From contig NZ_CP084954.1 in the NCBI RefSeq assembly GCF_022788655.1, forward strand, positions 1 through 64,000: DNA of 64,000 nucleotides, written 5' to 3'. Below are positions 51,127 to 62,709 of this stretch, piece after piece; the stretch's first letter is position 1; every line of letters starts with the position of its first letter. Source of the DNA: Sulfitobacter indolifex (GTDB lineage: Bacteria > Pseudomonadota > Alphaproteobacteria > Rhodobacterales > Rhodobacteraceae). The notes beneath the pieces are model-generated. The model did no database searches, was not told the origin of the DNA, and was given only the letters and a program-made list of their open reading frames with translations. The position numbers and the translations under genes were made by a program.

Positions 51127-52530
51127 ATGGCTGGCAGATTAATTGTAATCTCAAATCGTATCCCGTCAGAGGCCGCCCCTTCTGGTGGATTGGTGTTTGC
51201 ACTGCATGAGACGCTACGCAAAATCGGCGGCGTCTGGATCGGCTCGCATCCTGAAACCACAGATGACCCTGCTGAAAGTCTAAGCGAATACGGCGATCAG
51301 GGTGAATATGCACGGCTGAGCTTCAGCCTTAGCCCAGAAGACTACAAAAACTTCTATCTCGGCTTTTCCAATTCGGTGCTCTGGCCCGTCTGTCACCGTC
51401 GTGGCGATCTGGTAAAGCTCGACCGTGGGTTTGAGCGGGGCTATAGCGCTGTGAACGCGCGCCTTGCCCGTCAGGTAATGAAGGTCGCCGCGCCGGACGA
51501 TATGATCTGGGTGCATGACTATCATTTCTTTCCCCTTGCGACAGAACTGCGCAAACTTGGCTTTACGGGCAAAATTGGGTTTTTCTTGCATGTTCCCTTC
51601 CCCGCTTTGGGTGACATGGGCGCCCTCCCGCGGGAGGCCAATCTGGCGCATTGGCTGGCGGATTATGACCTTGTTGGCTTGCAGACCCGCGCCGACGTAG
51701 CGCGCTGCCTTGAGATGTTCCGCGCCGAGACTGATGCCGAGTTTCTAATGAACGGCACGATCAAATGCGGTGCACGCGCTGTGGCGATCCGGTCCTTCCC
51801 CATTGGCATCGACGTGGAAACTTTTGTGCAGGCCGCACAGGGAGGAAGCGAGCAAGATCGGCTTGCCGATGATATGGCAGGCGACATTGTCATTGGCGTG
51901 GACCGGCTGGATTATTCCAAGGGCCTGCCCAATCGTTTCCGTGCTTTTGGCCGCTACCTTGAAACCCGTGATGAACGTGAGCGGCGTGTGAGTATGGTTC
52001 AGATCGCCCCGCCAAGCCGCGAGGAAGTCGCCGCCTACCGCGAGTTGCGCTACGAGTTGGAAGAATTGGTTGGCCGCGTGAATGGCGAGCATGGAGAGAT
52101 CGACTGGACCCCGTTGCGTTATATTCACCGCAATCTTGACCGCAATTTATTGGCAAGGCTCTACCGCCGTGCGCGGGTGGGGATCGTCACGCCATTTGCG
52201 GATGGGATGAACCTTGTCGCTAAGGAATACGTCGCAGCACAAGACCCCGAAGACCCGGGCGTATTGATCCTGTCGCATATGGCGGGTGCCGCCGAAGACC
52301 TGACCGATGCAATTTTGGTCAATCCCTATGACATCGAAGAGATGAGCGAAGCGTTGAAAACGGCATTGGCCCTACCTTTGGAGGAGCGCAAACGCCGTCA
52401 TGCCAAATGCATGGCGCAGGTGCGCGCGACCGACGTAAGCCGGTGGAGCCAGACTTACGTACAGGCGCTCAAGACCTGCGCGGCAACGCTGGTGGTCAAA
52501 CCGCCGGCACGGGAATGGTCAGAGGCTTAG
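51127..52530 (+). CDS. otsA: Trehalose-6-phosphate synthase (OtsA, GT20)
   Basis: A 467-residue retaining glycosyltransferase that makes trehalose-6-phosphate from UDP-glucose and glucose-6-phosphate. GT20 blocks are visible: LIVISNRIPS, SGGLVFAL (glycine loop), IWVHDYHFFPLA, FFLHVPFPA, VDRLDYSKGLPNRF and TPFADGMNLVAKEYVAAQ. GAGG precedes the ATG at 51127; the open frame upstream from TTG is not needed. 163 bases upstream of it have no gene. It ends eight bases before the convergent glpR-type gene. Confidence 0.94.
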   Translation: MAGRLIVISNRIPSEAAPSGGLVFALHETLRKIGGVWIGSHPETTDDPAESLSEYGDQGEYARLSFSLSPEDYKNFYLGFSNSVLWPVCHRRGDLVKLDRGFERGYSAVNARLARQVMKVAAPDDMIWVHDYHFFPLATELRKLGFTGKIGFFLHVPFPALGDMGALPREANLAHWLADYDLVGLQTRADVARCLEMFRAETDAEFLMNGTIKCGARAVAIRSFPIGIDVETFVQAAQGGSEQDRLADDMAGDIVIGVDRLDYSKGLPNRFRAFGRYLETRDERERRVSMVQIAPPSREEVAAYRELRYELEELVGRVNGEHGEIDWTPLRYIHRNLDRNLLARLYRRARVGIVTPFADGMNLVAKEYVAAQDPEDPGVLILSHMAGAAEDLTDAILVNPYDIEEMSEALKTALALPLEERKRRHAKCMAQVRATDVSRWSQTYVQALKTCAATLVVKPPAREWSEA

Positions 52531-52538
52531 GATCAGCA

Positions 52539-53336
52539 TCACTCCTCCGGGGCGAAGTGCACTTCGGTTCCCCAGCCGTCGCATTTTTCAGCCAAGCCAG
52601 CGGGCAGGGGCAGATCGGTAAAGAACATATCAACTTCTCGGGCCGAGGCGATGCGCGCCGGGGCAGAGCGTTTGAATTTGGAATGATCCGTCACCAGAAA
52701 GGTCTTGCGCGACTGTGCGATGATACATTGGCTGACACCCACCTCTTCGATGTCGAAGTCCAAGAGATCGCCATCCGCATCCATGGCCGAGCAGCCGATC
52801 ACCGCAATGTCAAATTTGAACTGACGGATCGTCTCAATCGTCAGATTGCCGACCAAGCCACCGTCCATGCGGCGCAGCGCACCCCCCGTTAGCACGATGC
52901 GGCATTCGGGATTGACGACCAAAATATTGGCCACGTTCATGTTGTTTGTGACCACCATCAGATCGCGGTGATGGAGCAACGCGCGGGCCACTGCCTCGGT
53001 GCTGGTGCCGATGTTGAGAAAGACCGAGCAGCCGTCAGGGATGTGTTCGGCACAGGCGCGGGCGATGCGCGTCTTAGCCTCCTCATGCAGGTTGCGCCGC
53101 TCGGCATAGCCGATGTTACTGGCGCCCGAGGGCAGCACCGCGCCGCCGTGCACCCGCTCCAACTTGCCGCTATCTGCCAGTTCGGTGAGGTCACGGCGGA
53201 TGGTCTGATGGGTGACGCCGAAATGTTCGGCCAGCCCATCGACGGTGACTTTGCCTTCGCGTCGGGCGATTTCAAGAATGTCGGGATGGCGGAATGTCTG
53301 TGAAATGGGCGTCGCTCCTGCCTGCTGTTGGCGCAT
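52539..53336 (-). CDS. glpR: DeoR/GlpR family repressor of the glycerol operon
   Basis: A 265-residue regulator with the DeoR winged helix (TVDGLAEHFGVTHQTIRRDLTELADSGKLERVHGGAVL in pattern) and a C-terminal sugar-phosphate-binding domain (NIGTSTEAVARAL, TNNMNVANIL). I use the ATG at 53336, which has GGAG five bases upstream. It is divergent from glpD, and the 168-base gap holds ATGTTCG-N14-CGAACAT plus further TTCG half-sites, the pattern expected of GlpR operators. Glycerol-3-phosphate is the usual inducer. Confidence 0.9.
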   Translation of the reverse strand: MRQQQAGATPISQTFRHPDILEIARREGKVTVDGLAEHFGVTHQTIRRDLTELADSGKLERVHGGAVLPSGASNIGYAERRNLHEEAKTRIARACAEHIPDGCSVFLNIGTSTEAVARALLHHRDLMVVTNNMNVANILVVNPECRIVLTGGALRRMDGGLVGNLTIETIRQFKFDIAVIGCSAMDADGDLLDFDIEEVGVSQCIIAQSRKTFLVTDHSKFKRSAPARIASAREVDMFFTDLPLPAGLAEKCDGWGTEVHFAPEE

Positions 53337-53389
53337 TATCTCCATCGCTTTGGCTAACGCAAGCAATCGCGCAGCAGCTTACGCTTAAC

Positions 53390-53417
53390 ATGTTCGCTAT
53401 GCCGGTAAAACGAACAT
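53390..53417. promoter_or_regulatory. GlpR operator candidate in the glpR/glpD divergent promoter
   Basis: ATGTTCG-N14-CGAACAT inverted repeat; on the minus strand TTTCGTTTATGTTCGTTTT adds tandem TTCG half-sites (about 53408-53426), and TTTCGTAAC lies at 53450-53458. TTCG-type half-sites are the hallmark of GlpR binding. Confidence 0.65.
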
Positions 53418-53504
53418 AAACGAAAATAAAACTTGTGCAAATGAGAGTCGTTTCGTAACACTGCCCCCGAATTGGACAGTCTGAGCTTGGGGGAGGGCCG
53501 GATC

Positions 53505-55118
53505 GTGAACCAACAGCCCGAGAGCCATATGACCACGGCCCCGGTCGATCTTTTCGTCATCGGCGGCGGTATTAACGGTGCTGGTATTGCACGCGATGCC
53601 GCAGGGCGGGGTCTTAGCGTGACCTTGGCCGAGATGAATGATCTGGCCTCCGCGACCTCTTCGGCTTCGACCAAACTGTTTCATGGCGGTCTGCGCTACC
53701 TTGAGTATTTCGAGATCGGCCTCGTGCGGCACGCGCTGACCGAACGCGAAGTGTTGCTGAAAGCCATGCCGCATATCTCTTGGCCGATGCGCTTCGTGCT
53801 GCCCTATCACCGCGACATGCGCTTTGAGGGGGACACGCCGACCTCCAAATTGCTGCGGCTGTTCATGCCGTGGATGCGCGGCCGCCGTCCGGCTTGGCTG
53901 ATCCGCTTGGGCCTGTTTCTTTATGACAATCTCGGCGGGCGCGAAATTCTGCCCGCCACCCGCAGCCTTTCTTTGCGCGACACGCCAGAGGGCGCGCCGC
54001 TGGAGGATCGGTTCGAAAAAGCGTTCGAATATTCTGATTGCTGGATTGAGGACTCGCGCCTTGTGGTGCTGAACGCCCGCGACGCAGAATTGCGCGGCGC
54101 CCGCATCCTGACGCAGACCAAAGTGCTCGCGGCCTCTCGCGAGGGTGGTGTCTGGGCCGTGACGGTTGAGCACGGCAAAGACGGCCCGCAAGAAGTGATC
54201 CGCGCGAAAATGCTAGTCAACGCGGGCGGCCCATGGGTAGGCGAGATTATCCACAACACCGTGCGGCTGAACTCCTCCGAAGGGGTGCGGCTGGTGCGCG
54301 GCAGCCATATCGTGACCAAACAGCTTTACGATCACGACAAATGCTATTTCTTCCAAGGGACCGATGGGCGGATCATCTTCACGATCCCTTATGAGCAAGA
54401 TTTCACCCTCATAGGCACCACCGATGCAGATCACCCCGATCCTTCGGTCGCCCCGGAATGCACCCCCGAAGAACAAGATTACCTGATCAACTTCGTAAAC
54501 GGCTATCTCAAGCAGGACATCACCCGCAAAGACATCGTTTGGACCTACTCCGGCGTGCGCCCGCTTTATGATGACGGGGCCAGCAGCGCCACAGCGGCCA
54601 CGCGGGACTATACGCTGAAAGTGGATGAAACCGGCGGCGCGCCGATCCTCAATGTCTTTGGCGGCAAGATCACCACCTACCGCAAACTGGCCGAGGATGC
54701 GCTGGAGCTGATCGCCCCTCATTTCAACGGGCTGTCAGGGCATTGGACCGCTGGTGTGGCGCTGCCCGGCGGGGATTTCCCGGTGGACGGTGTGGCGCGG
54801 TTGATCGCGCGGCTTAGGTCGGATTACGAATTTTTGGATGAAAGCTGGGCAGCGCGGTTTGTACGGGCCTATGGTACCGATGCACGCACCATCCTGGGCG
54901 AGGCCGCGACGCTTTCGGATTTGGGCGAGCATTTCGGTGCGACGCTGACCGCGCGCGAGGTGGCTTGGCTGATGGACCGCGAATATGCGCAGACCGCGCA
55001 TGACGTGATCTGGAGACGCAGCAAGCTTGGGCTGCGATTGAATGAGACGCAGGTTGCGCGTCTGGATAAATGGATGCAGGCGCGCGCAGCGAAACAAGCT
55101 GCCTCTGCGGCAGAATGA
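53505..55118 (+). CDS. glpD: Aerobic glycerol-3-phosphate dehydrogenase (GlpD)
   Basis: A 537-residue FAD enzyme that oxidises glycerol-3-phosphate to dihydroxyacetone phosphate at the membrane, passing electrons to quinone. FAD-binding GGGINGAGIARDAAGRGL and the family block TSSASTKLFHGGLRYLE are near the N-terminus; GGKITTYRKLAEDAL near residue 390. I start at the GTG after GGGGGAGG; an ATG 24 bases further on is possible. First gene of the operon glpD-S-T-P-Q-U-V with glpK and an alcohol dehydrogenase. Confidence 0.93.
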   Translation: MNQQPESHMTTAPVDLFVIGGGINGAGIARDAAGRGLSVTLAEMNDLASATSSASTKLFHGGLRYLEYFEIGLVRHALTEREVLLKAMPHISWPMRFVLPYHRDMRFEGDTPTSKLLRLFMPWMRGRRPAWLIRLGLFLYDNLGGREILPATRSLSLRDTPEGAPLEDRFEKAFEYSDCWIEDSRLVVLNARDAELRGARILTQTKVLAASREGGVWAVTVEHGKDGPQEVIRAKMLVNAGGPWVGEIIHNTVRLNSSEGVRLVRGSHIVTKQLYDHDKCYFFQGTDGRIIFTIPYEQDFTLIGTTDADHPDPSVAPECTPEEQDYLINFVNGYLKQDITRKDIVWTYSGVRPLYDDGASSATAATRDYTLKVDETGGAPILNVFGGKITTYRKLAEDALELIAPHFNGLSGHWTAGVALPGGDFPVDGVARLIARLRSDYEFLDESWAARFVRAYGTDARTILGEAATLSDLGEHFGATLTAREVAWLMDREYAQTAHDVIWRRSKLGLRLNETQVARLDKWMQARAAKQAASAAE

Positions 55119-55131
55119 GGGGAGGACGAAC

Positions 55132-56217
55132 GTGAGTTTGATCCTGAAAAACGTGTCGAAGAAAGTGGGCGGTCAAACGCATATCCACCCGACCGACCTG
55201 ACCTTGGAAAAGGGCACGATGAACGTGCTCTTGGGGCCGACATCTGCGGGCAAGACGTCGCTGATGCGGCTGATGGCCGGGCTGGATGTGCCCAACACTG
55301 GACAAGTGATCTGGAACGGCGAGGATGTCACCGGCATGCGGGTGCAGGACCGCAAGGTGGCGATGGTCTATCAGCAGTTCATTAATTACCCGTCGATGAC
55401 GGTCTATGACAACATCGCCTCGCCGATGAAGTTGGTCGGTAAATCCAAAGACGAGATCGACCGCGCAGTGCGCGAGACGGCAGAGTTGATGCAGCTGACC
55501 CCGATGCTTGACCGCAAGCCGCTGGAGCTTTCGGGCGGCCAGCAACAGCGCTGTGCTTTGGCGCGGGCGCTGGTGAAAAACGCAGGTCTCGTCCTGTTGG
55601 ATGAGCCGCTGGCAAACCTCGACTACAAATTGCGCGAAGAGCTTCGCGCCGAGATCCCCCGCATTTTCGAACGCGCCGGGTCGATCTTTGTCTATGCCAC
55701 GACAGAGCCGGAAGAGGCGCTGCTTTTGGGCGGCAACACCGCGACGCTTTGGGAGGGCCGCGTGACGCAATTCGGCCTGACGCCAAGCGTCTACCGCCGG
55801 CCCGAGAATGCCACGACGGCGCGGGTCTTCTCCGACCCGCCGATGAACTTCCTGAGCATGACCAAATCGGGAGGCACCCTGCGCTTCGATGGCGGCGAAA
55901 TGCCCGCACCCGCCAGTATGGCGAGCCTCAGAGACGGCGAATATACCGCTGGCTTCCGCCCCAACCACCTGACACTCGCGGCGCAAACACCGGGCGCGAT
56001 CGCGTTTGACGCAAAGCTGAACGTGACCGAGATCACCGGATCGGAAACCTTTGTTCACCTCGACTATCACGGCGCAAAATGGGTCGGGCTGGTGCATGGC
56101 ATCCAGCACCTGAAGCCGGGTCAGCCGCTGTCGGTCTATCTGGATCCAGCGCATATCTATCTCTTTGACGCGCACGGGGCTCTCGTCTCTGCCGCGCCCT
56201 ATGCGGAGGCGGCATAA
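55132..56217 (+). CDS. glpS: Glycerol ABC transporter ATP-binding protein (GlpS-like)
   Basis: A 361-residue ATPase starting at GTG after GGGGAGG. Walker A GPTSAGKTS (35-43), signature LSGGQQQR, Walker B LLDEPLANLD, and a C-terminal regulatory TOBE-type region. It is the first of two ATPases for the ABC importer encoded downstream. The set matches the glycerol transporter GlpSTPQV known from Rhizobium leguminosarum. The stop overlaps the next start (TAATG). Confidence 0.9.
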   Translation: MSLILKNVSKKVGGQTHIHPTDLTLEKGTMNVLLGPTSAGKTSLMRLMAGLDVPNTGQVIWNGEDVTGMRVQDRKVAMVYQQFINYPSMTVYDNIASPMKLVGKSKDEIDRAVRETAELMQLTPMLDRKPLELSGGQQQRCALARALVKNAGLVLLDEPLANLDYKLREELRAEIPRIFERAGSIFVYATTEPEEALLLGGNTATLWEGRVTQFGLTPSVYRRPENATTARVFSDPPMNFLSMTKSGGTLRFDGGEMPAPASMASLRDGEYTAGFRPNHLTLAAQTPGAIAFDAKLNVTEITGSETFVHLDYHGAKWVGLVHGIQHLKPGQPLSVYLDPAHIYLFDAHGALVSAAPYAEAA

Positions 56218-57298
56218 TGGCCAAGATCACGCTTGATAACCTTGCGCATTCCTATCTGCCGAACCCCGGCCATGAGGATGACTTTGCCCTCAAGGAATTG
56301 AACCACGACTGGATCGACGGCGAAGCCTATGCGCTTTTGGGCGCTTCCGGTTGCGGCAAGTCTACGTTGCTCAACATCATTTCGGGGCTGTTGCAGCCTT
56401 CGCAGGGTCGCATCCTGTTTAACGATGTGGACGTGACCCACGCCCCCACCGCCGAGCGCAACATCGCGCAGGTGTTCCAGTTCCCGGTGGTCTACGACAC
56501 GATGACCGTGCGCGACAATCTCGCCTTCCCGCTGCGCAACCGGGGTGCGGATGCCTCTTATATCGCGAGCCGCGTTCAGCAGATCGCGCAGATGATCGGC
56601 ATGGAAGACGAATTGAACCGCAAGGCGCGGGGCCTCACGGCGGATGCCAAACAAAAGATCAGTCTCGGCCGGGGCATGGTGCGCGAAGATGTCAACGCGC
56701 TGTTGTTCGATGAGCCGCTGACGGTGATCGACCCGCATATGAAGTGGGAATTGCGCACGCAGTTGAAATCGCTGCACCACGAGTTCGGCCATACGATGAT
56801 CTATGTGACCCATGACCAGACCGAGGCGCTGACCTTCGCGGATAAGGTCGTGGTGATGTACGATGGTCGCGTCGTGCAGATTGGCACACCGCAGGAATTG
56901 TTCGAACGGCCCGCGCATACTTTCGTGGGCTATTTCATCGGCTCACCGGGGATGAACCTGTTTGACGCGCAAATCTCGGGGAATGCCGCGCAGGTCGCGG
57001 GCACAAGCATTGACCTGACCAAAAGCTACGCCCCCAAAGGTGGCAAAACGCAACTGGGCGTCCGGCCCGAGTTTATCCGCCTCAACGGCGAAGGCTTGGG
57101 GCTGCCTGCCAAGGTAACCCGCGTCGAAGACGTGGGCCGCCATAAGATCATCCGGCTTGATGTGGCAGGCCAGCCGGTCAGCGCCATTGCCGAAGAAGGC
57201 GCAACCGTGCCCAGCGAAAACACCGCGATCAGCTTCGATCCGGCGGGCATCAATGTCTATGCCGATGATTGGCGCATCAGCGCAGAGGGAGAGGCCGC

Positions 57299-57302
<4 letters not shown>
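56217..57302 (+). CDS. glpT: Glycerol ABC transporter ATP-binding protein (GlpT-like) with altered signature motif
   Basis: A 361-residue ATPase with intact Walker A (GASGCGKST, 42-50) and Walker B (LLFDEPLTVIDPH), but the ABC signature LSGGQ is replaced by a stretch reading KQKISLGRG. Since its partner GlpS has a normal signature, the pair would form one canonical and one degenerate ATP site. The change may be a trait of GlpT proteins. It has a C-terminal TOBE-like domain. Its name should not be confused with the unrelated GlpT antiporter of E. coli. Confidence 0.88.
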
Positions 57303-59061
<1,759 letters not shown>

Positions 59062-59076
59062 AAGGGGAGACCGCTC

Positions 59077-59349
59077 ATGTCTTGGATGGCTTGGACCATG
59101 CCCACCGCGATCTTCTTCGGTGTCATCGCGCTGTTACTCGTCACTTTTACGATCCTCGCGATCAAATTCCCCGAGACGCCGCGCACCGGCATCCTTAGGA
59201 TTGAAACAACCCGTGGTGACCGTCTGTTCATCACGCTTCTCGGCTCGGCCTTTATCAATTTGATCTGGCTGGGTTTTGAGGCGGGTCCGCAGCCCTATGC
59301 GCTGCTGGTCTGCCTTGCCTATGCCGCAGCAGTATTTCGCTGGGTCTAG
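59077..59349 (+). CDS. Small DUF2160 membrane protein (GlpU-like)
   Basis: A 90-residue protein with three predicted helices (about 8-30, 48-67, 72-88) and a conserved middle RTGILRIETTRGDRLFITLLGSAFINLIWLG, matching the DUF2160 small membrane proteins found between the permease and binding-protein genes of GlpSTPQV loci. GGGGAGA precedes the ATG. Probably an accessory of the transporter; its function is not established. Confidence 0.82.
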   Translation: MSWMAWTMPTAIFFGVIALLLVTFTILAIKFPETPRTGILRIETTRGDRLFITLLGSAFINLIWLGFEAGPQPYALLVCLAYAAAVFRWV

Positions 59350-59421
59350 GCGCTTTCCAACGGCTGATCCCGCATAAACGGGGCGGCCAAACGATACGAC
59401 CAGATGTCTAGGGAGGACACA

Positions 59422-61134
59422 ATGAAACGTTCAATGATGAAATCAAGCACCGCGCTTGCGGTCACGCTTGGCCTGCTGGCCGGGCCTGCTTTTGCGGATA
59501 TGGAAGCCGCGAAAAAATTTCTCGAAGAGAACATCGAGCGCTCGGCGCTGAGCCGCGAAGAGCAAGAAGCGGAGATGCAGTTCTTCATCGACGCTGCTGA
59601 GCCGTTCAAGGGCATGGACATCAAAGTCGTGTCCGAGACGATCACAACCCATGAATACGAGGCCAACGTGCTGGCCCCGGCCTTCACCGCGATCACGGGC
59701 ATCAACATCACCCACGATCTGATCGGCGAAGGTGACGTTGTCGAGAAGCTGCAAACACAGATGCAGTCGGGCGAGAACATCTATGACGCCTATATTAACG
59801 ACTCTGACCTGATCGGCACGCACTGGCGCTACAAGCAAGCGCGCAGCCTGACCGACTGGATGGCGAACGAAGGCAAAGACGTGACCAACCCCGGTCTCGA
59901 TCTGGACGATTACATTGGTCTTGATTTCACCACGTCCCCCGACGGTGAGCTGTACCAGCTGCCCGACCAGCAGTTCGCGAACCTCTATTGGTTCCGCCAA
60001 GACTGGTTCACCGATCCTGAGTTGATGGCTGAGTTCAAAGAGAAATACGGCTATGAGCTGGGCGTGCCGGTCAACTGGTCTGCCTATGAGGACATCGCTG
60101 AGTTCTTCACTGGCCGCACCATCGACGGCGTCGAAGTCTTTGGCAACATGGACTACGGCAAAAAAGACCCGTCGCTTGGCTGGCGCTACACCGATGCGTG
60201 GATGTCCATGGCTGGCATGGGCGATGTCGGTGAACCCAACGGCCTGCCGGTCGACGAATGGGGCATCCGGGTCAACGAAAACTCGCAGCCCGTCGGTTCC
60301 TGTGTGACCCGCGGTGGTGCGACCAACGATGCGGCGGCGGTCTATGCGATCACCAAATCCATCGAATGGCTTGAGAAATACACGCCGCCCGCAGCCGCTG
60401 GCATGACCTTCGGCGAAGCCGGCCCGGTTCCTGCACAGGGTGCCATCGCCCAGCAGATGTTCTGGTACACCGCCTTCACCGCGGACATGGTGAACGATGC
60501 CGCCAAAGCCGTGCTGAACGAAGACGGCACACCCAAGTGGCGCATGGCTCCCAGCCCGCACGGCGCCTATTGGAAAGACGGCCAGAAGGTCGGCTATCAG
60601 GACGTGGGCAGCTGGACGCTGATGGAAAGCACGCCCGTGGACCGCGCCAAGGCCGCTTGGCTCTATGCGCAGTTCGTCACTTCCAAGACTGTGGACGTAG
60701 AAAAGGCCCATGCCGGTCTGACCTTCATCCGCGAGTCGACCATCCAGCACGACAGCTTCACCGAACGCGCGCCGAAACTTGGCGGTTTGGTGGAATTCTA
60801 CCGCTCGCCCGCGCGGGTGGCATGGTCCCCCACCGGGACAAACGTGCCGGATTACCCCAAGCTGGCGCAGCTGTGGTGGCAGAACATCGGCGACGCAATG
60901 TCCGGTGCGAAAACCCCACAAGAAGCGCTCGACAGCCTCTGTGCCGAGCAGGAAAAAGTGCTGGAACGGCTTGAGCGCGCAGGCGTCCAAGGCGATCTGG
61001 GTCCGAAGATGAACGAAGAGCAGGAAGCCTCCTACTGGCTCGAGCAGGAAGGTTCGCCTGTTGCCAAGCTCGACAACGAAGACCCTGAGCCCGAGACCAT
61101 CAGCTACGAAGAGTTGATCAAGTCCTGGCAGTAA
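59422..61134 (+). CDS. glpV: Glycerol ABC transporter substrate-binding protein (GlpV-like)
   Basis: A 570-residue periplasmic binding protein with a signal peptide (TALAVTLGLLAGPAFA, cleavage near 27) preceded by AGGGAGG. It is long for a family-1 binder, with the typical blocks PAFTAITGINITHDLIGEGDVVEKLQTQMQSGENIYDAYINDSDLIG and a C-terminal extension. The long form is characteristic of GlpV. A strong terminator follows, which should favour binding-protein mRNA over the downstream glpK. The full-length frame on the opposite strand (59443-61161) is a shadow of codon bias. Confidence 0.9.
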   Translation: MKRSMMKSSTALAVTLGLLAGPAFADMEAAKKFLEENIERSALSREEQEAEMQFFIDAAEPFKGMDIKVVSETITTHEYEANVLAPAFTAITGINITHDLIGEGDVVEKLQTQMQSGENIYDAYINDSDLIGTHWRYKQARSLTDWMANEGKDVTNPGLDLDDYIGLDFTTSPDGELYQLPDQQFANLYWFRQDWFTDPELMAEFKEKYGYELGVPVNWSAYEDIAEFFTGRTIDGVEVFGNMDYGKKDPSLGWRYTDAWMSMAGMGDVGEPNGLPVDEWGIRVNENSQPVGSCVTRGGATNDAAAVYAITKSIEWLEKYTPPAAAGMTFGEAGPVPAQGAIAQQMFWYTAFTADMVNDAAKAVLNEDGTPKWRMAPSPHGAYWKDGQKVGYQDVGSWTLMESTPVDRAKAAWLYAQFVTSKTVDVEKAHAGLTFIRESTIQHDSFTERAPKLGGLVEFYRSPARVAWSPTGTNVPDYPKLAQLWWQNIGDAMSGAKTPQEALDSLCAEQEKVLERLERAGVQGDLGPKMNEEQEASYWLEQEGSPVAKLDNEDPEPETISYEELIKSWQ

Positions 61135-61146
61135 GCCAAACTTTTG

Positions 61147-61181
61147 GGGGCCGGGGCGCAACAGCGTCCCGGCCCCTTTTT
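61147..61181 (+). terminator. Strong intrinsic terminator between glpV and glpK
   Basis: GGGGCCGGGGCGC and GCGTCCCGGCCCC form 13 pairs (one G-T) with a four-base loop, then TTTTT. It lies 13 bases after the glpV stop and 30 before the glpK start, so glpK is reached by read-through or its own promoter. Confidence 0.85.
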
Positions 61182-61212
61182 CATGTCCAAACCATTATTC
61201 GGGGGCTGCGCC

Positions 61213-62709
61213 ATGACCCATATCCTCGCCATTGATCAAGGTACCACGTCCTCGCGGGCGATCCTCTTTGACGGCAATATGGCCGTAACGGCCACTGCCC
61301 AAGAAGAATTCCCGCAGCATTTCCCCCGCTCCGGCTGGGTCGAACATGATCCGGGCGATCTGTGGTCTACCACCGCAGGCACCTGCCGCGCGGTGATCGA
61401 AAAGGCCGGCCTGCGCCCGGATGACATCACCGCCATCGGCATCACCAACCAACGCGAGACAACGCTGGTCTGGGACGCCAAGACCGGCCAGCCGGCGCAT
61501 AACGCCATCGTCTGGCAAGACCGCCGCACTGCTGACTTCTGCCGCGAGTTGCGCGAGCGCGGTGACGACAAGATCATCACCGAACGCACCGGCCTGCTGG
61601 CTGATCCTTATTTCTCTGGCACCAAGCTGAAGTGGATACTCGACAACGTCGAAGGTGCCCGTGACCGCGCGCGGGCGGGCGAGCTGCTCTTCGGCACGGT
61701 CGACAGCTTCCTGATCTGGAAGCTCACCGGCGGCGCGCGCCATGTGACCGACGCCACCAACGCCGCGCGCACCATGCTCTATGACATCCACAAAGGCCGC
61801 TGGAGCACGACGATCTGCAAGATGTTCGACATTCCCGTCGAGATGCTGCCCGAGGTCAAAGACTGCGCCGCCGATTTCGGCACCACGCGCCCCGATCTTT
61901 TTGGCCGCGAGATTCCCATCCTCGGCGTCGCGGGCGATCAGCAGGCGGCGACCATTGGCCAAGCCTGCTTTCAGCCCGGCATGATGAAGTCGACCTACGG
62001 CACGGGTTGTTTTGCGCTGCTGAACACGGGTGAGACTGCGGTCACCTCTACCAACCGGTTGCTCACGACCATCGCCTATCAACTCGACGGCAAGCCGACC
62101 TACGCGCTCGAAGGGTCGATCTTTGTCGCCGGGGCCGTGGTGCAATGGCTGCGCGACGGGTTGAAAATGATCCGCGAGGCAAGCGAGACCCAAGGGCTGG
62201 CCGAACAGGCCGACCCGCATCAGAACGTCGTGCTGGTGCCTGCTTTCGTTGGCCTAGGTGCGCCTTACTGGAATGCGGAATGCCGTGGTGCGATCTATGG
62301 GCTGACGCGTAATTCCGGTCCCGCCGAATTGGCCCGTGCGGCGCTGGAAAGCGTCGGCTACCAAACCCGCGATTTGCTGGAGGCGATGCAAGCCGATTGG
62401 ACAGCGCAAGGTCAATCAGGCGAAATCGCCACCCTGCGCGTTGATGGCGGGATGAGCGCCAGTGACTGGGCGATGCAGTTTCTCTCAGACGTTATCGGCG
62501 CTTCGGTCGACCGTCCTGATGTGCTGGAGACCACAGCACTTGGCGCGGCATGGCTGGCGGGGCAGCGGGCGGGGATTTACCCTGACATGGAAGGATTCGC
62601 CCGCGAATGGGCGCTCGACCGGCGCTTTAAACCCCAGATGGATGAAGCCACGCGGGATGAGAAATACGGCGCATGGAAGCGCGCCGTGAACGCCACGTTG
62701 CAGTTCTGA
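61213..62709 (+). CDS. glpK: Glycerol kinase (GlpK)
   Basis: A 498-residue FGGY kinase that phosphorylates glycerol to glycerol-3-phosphate. N-terminal [15 protein letters not shown], catalytic region [40 protein letters not shown] and the C-terminal [20 protein letters not shown] and [18 protein letters not shown] start it at [10 protein letters not shown]; the upstream frame runs into the terminator. It produces the substrate of GlpD. The stop overlaps the next gene (TGATG). Confidence 0.95.
   Translation: MTHILAIDQGTTSSRAILFDGNMAVTATAQEEFPQHFPRSGWVEHDPGDLWSTTAGTCRAVIEKAGLRPDDITAIGITNQRETTLVWDAKTGQPAHNAIVWQDRRTADFCRELRERGDDKIITERTGLLADPYFSGTKLKWILDNVEGARDRARAGELLFGTVDSFLIWKLTGGARHVTDATNAARTMLYDIHKGRWSTTICKMFDIPVEMLPEVKDCAADFGTTRPDLFGREIPILGVAGDQQAATIGQACFQPGMMKSTYGTGCFALLNTGETAVTSTNRLLTTIAYQLDGKPTYALEGSIFVAGAVVQWLRDGLKMIREASETQGLAEQADPHQNVVLVPAFVGLGAPYWNAECRGAIYGLTRNSGPAELARAALESVGYQTRDLLEAMQADWTAQGQSGEIATLRVDGGMSASDWAMQFLSDVIGASVDRPDVLETTALGAAWLAGQRAGIYPDMEGFAREWALDRRFKPQMDEATRDEKYGAWKRAVNATLQF

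Noticed and set aside
54814..56175. 453-codon minus-strand open frame spanning glpD and glpS
   Set aside because: It covers the ends of two well-supported genes and has low-complexity His/Arg/Gln composition typical of antisense shadows.
59443..61161. 572-codon open frame on the minus strand
   Set aside because: It lies exactly opposite glpV, has no domain I recognise, and results from high GC at third positions in the real gene. The plus-strand frame has a signal peptide, a ribosome-binding site and operon context.
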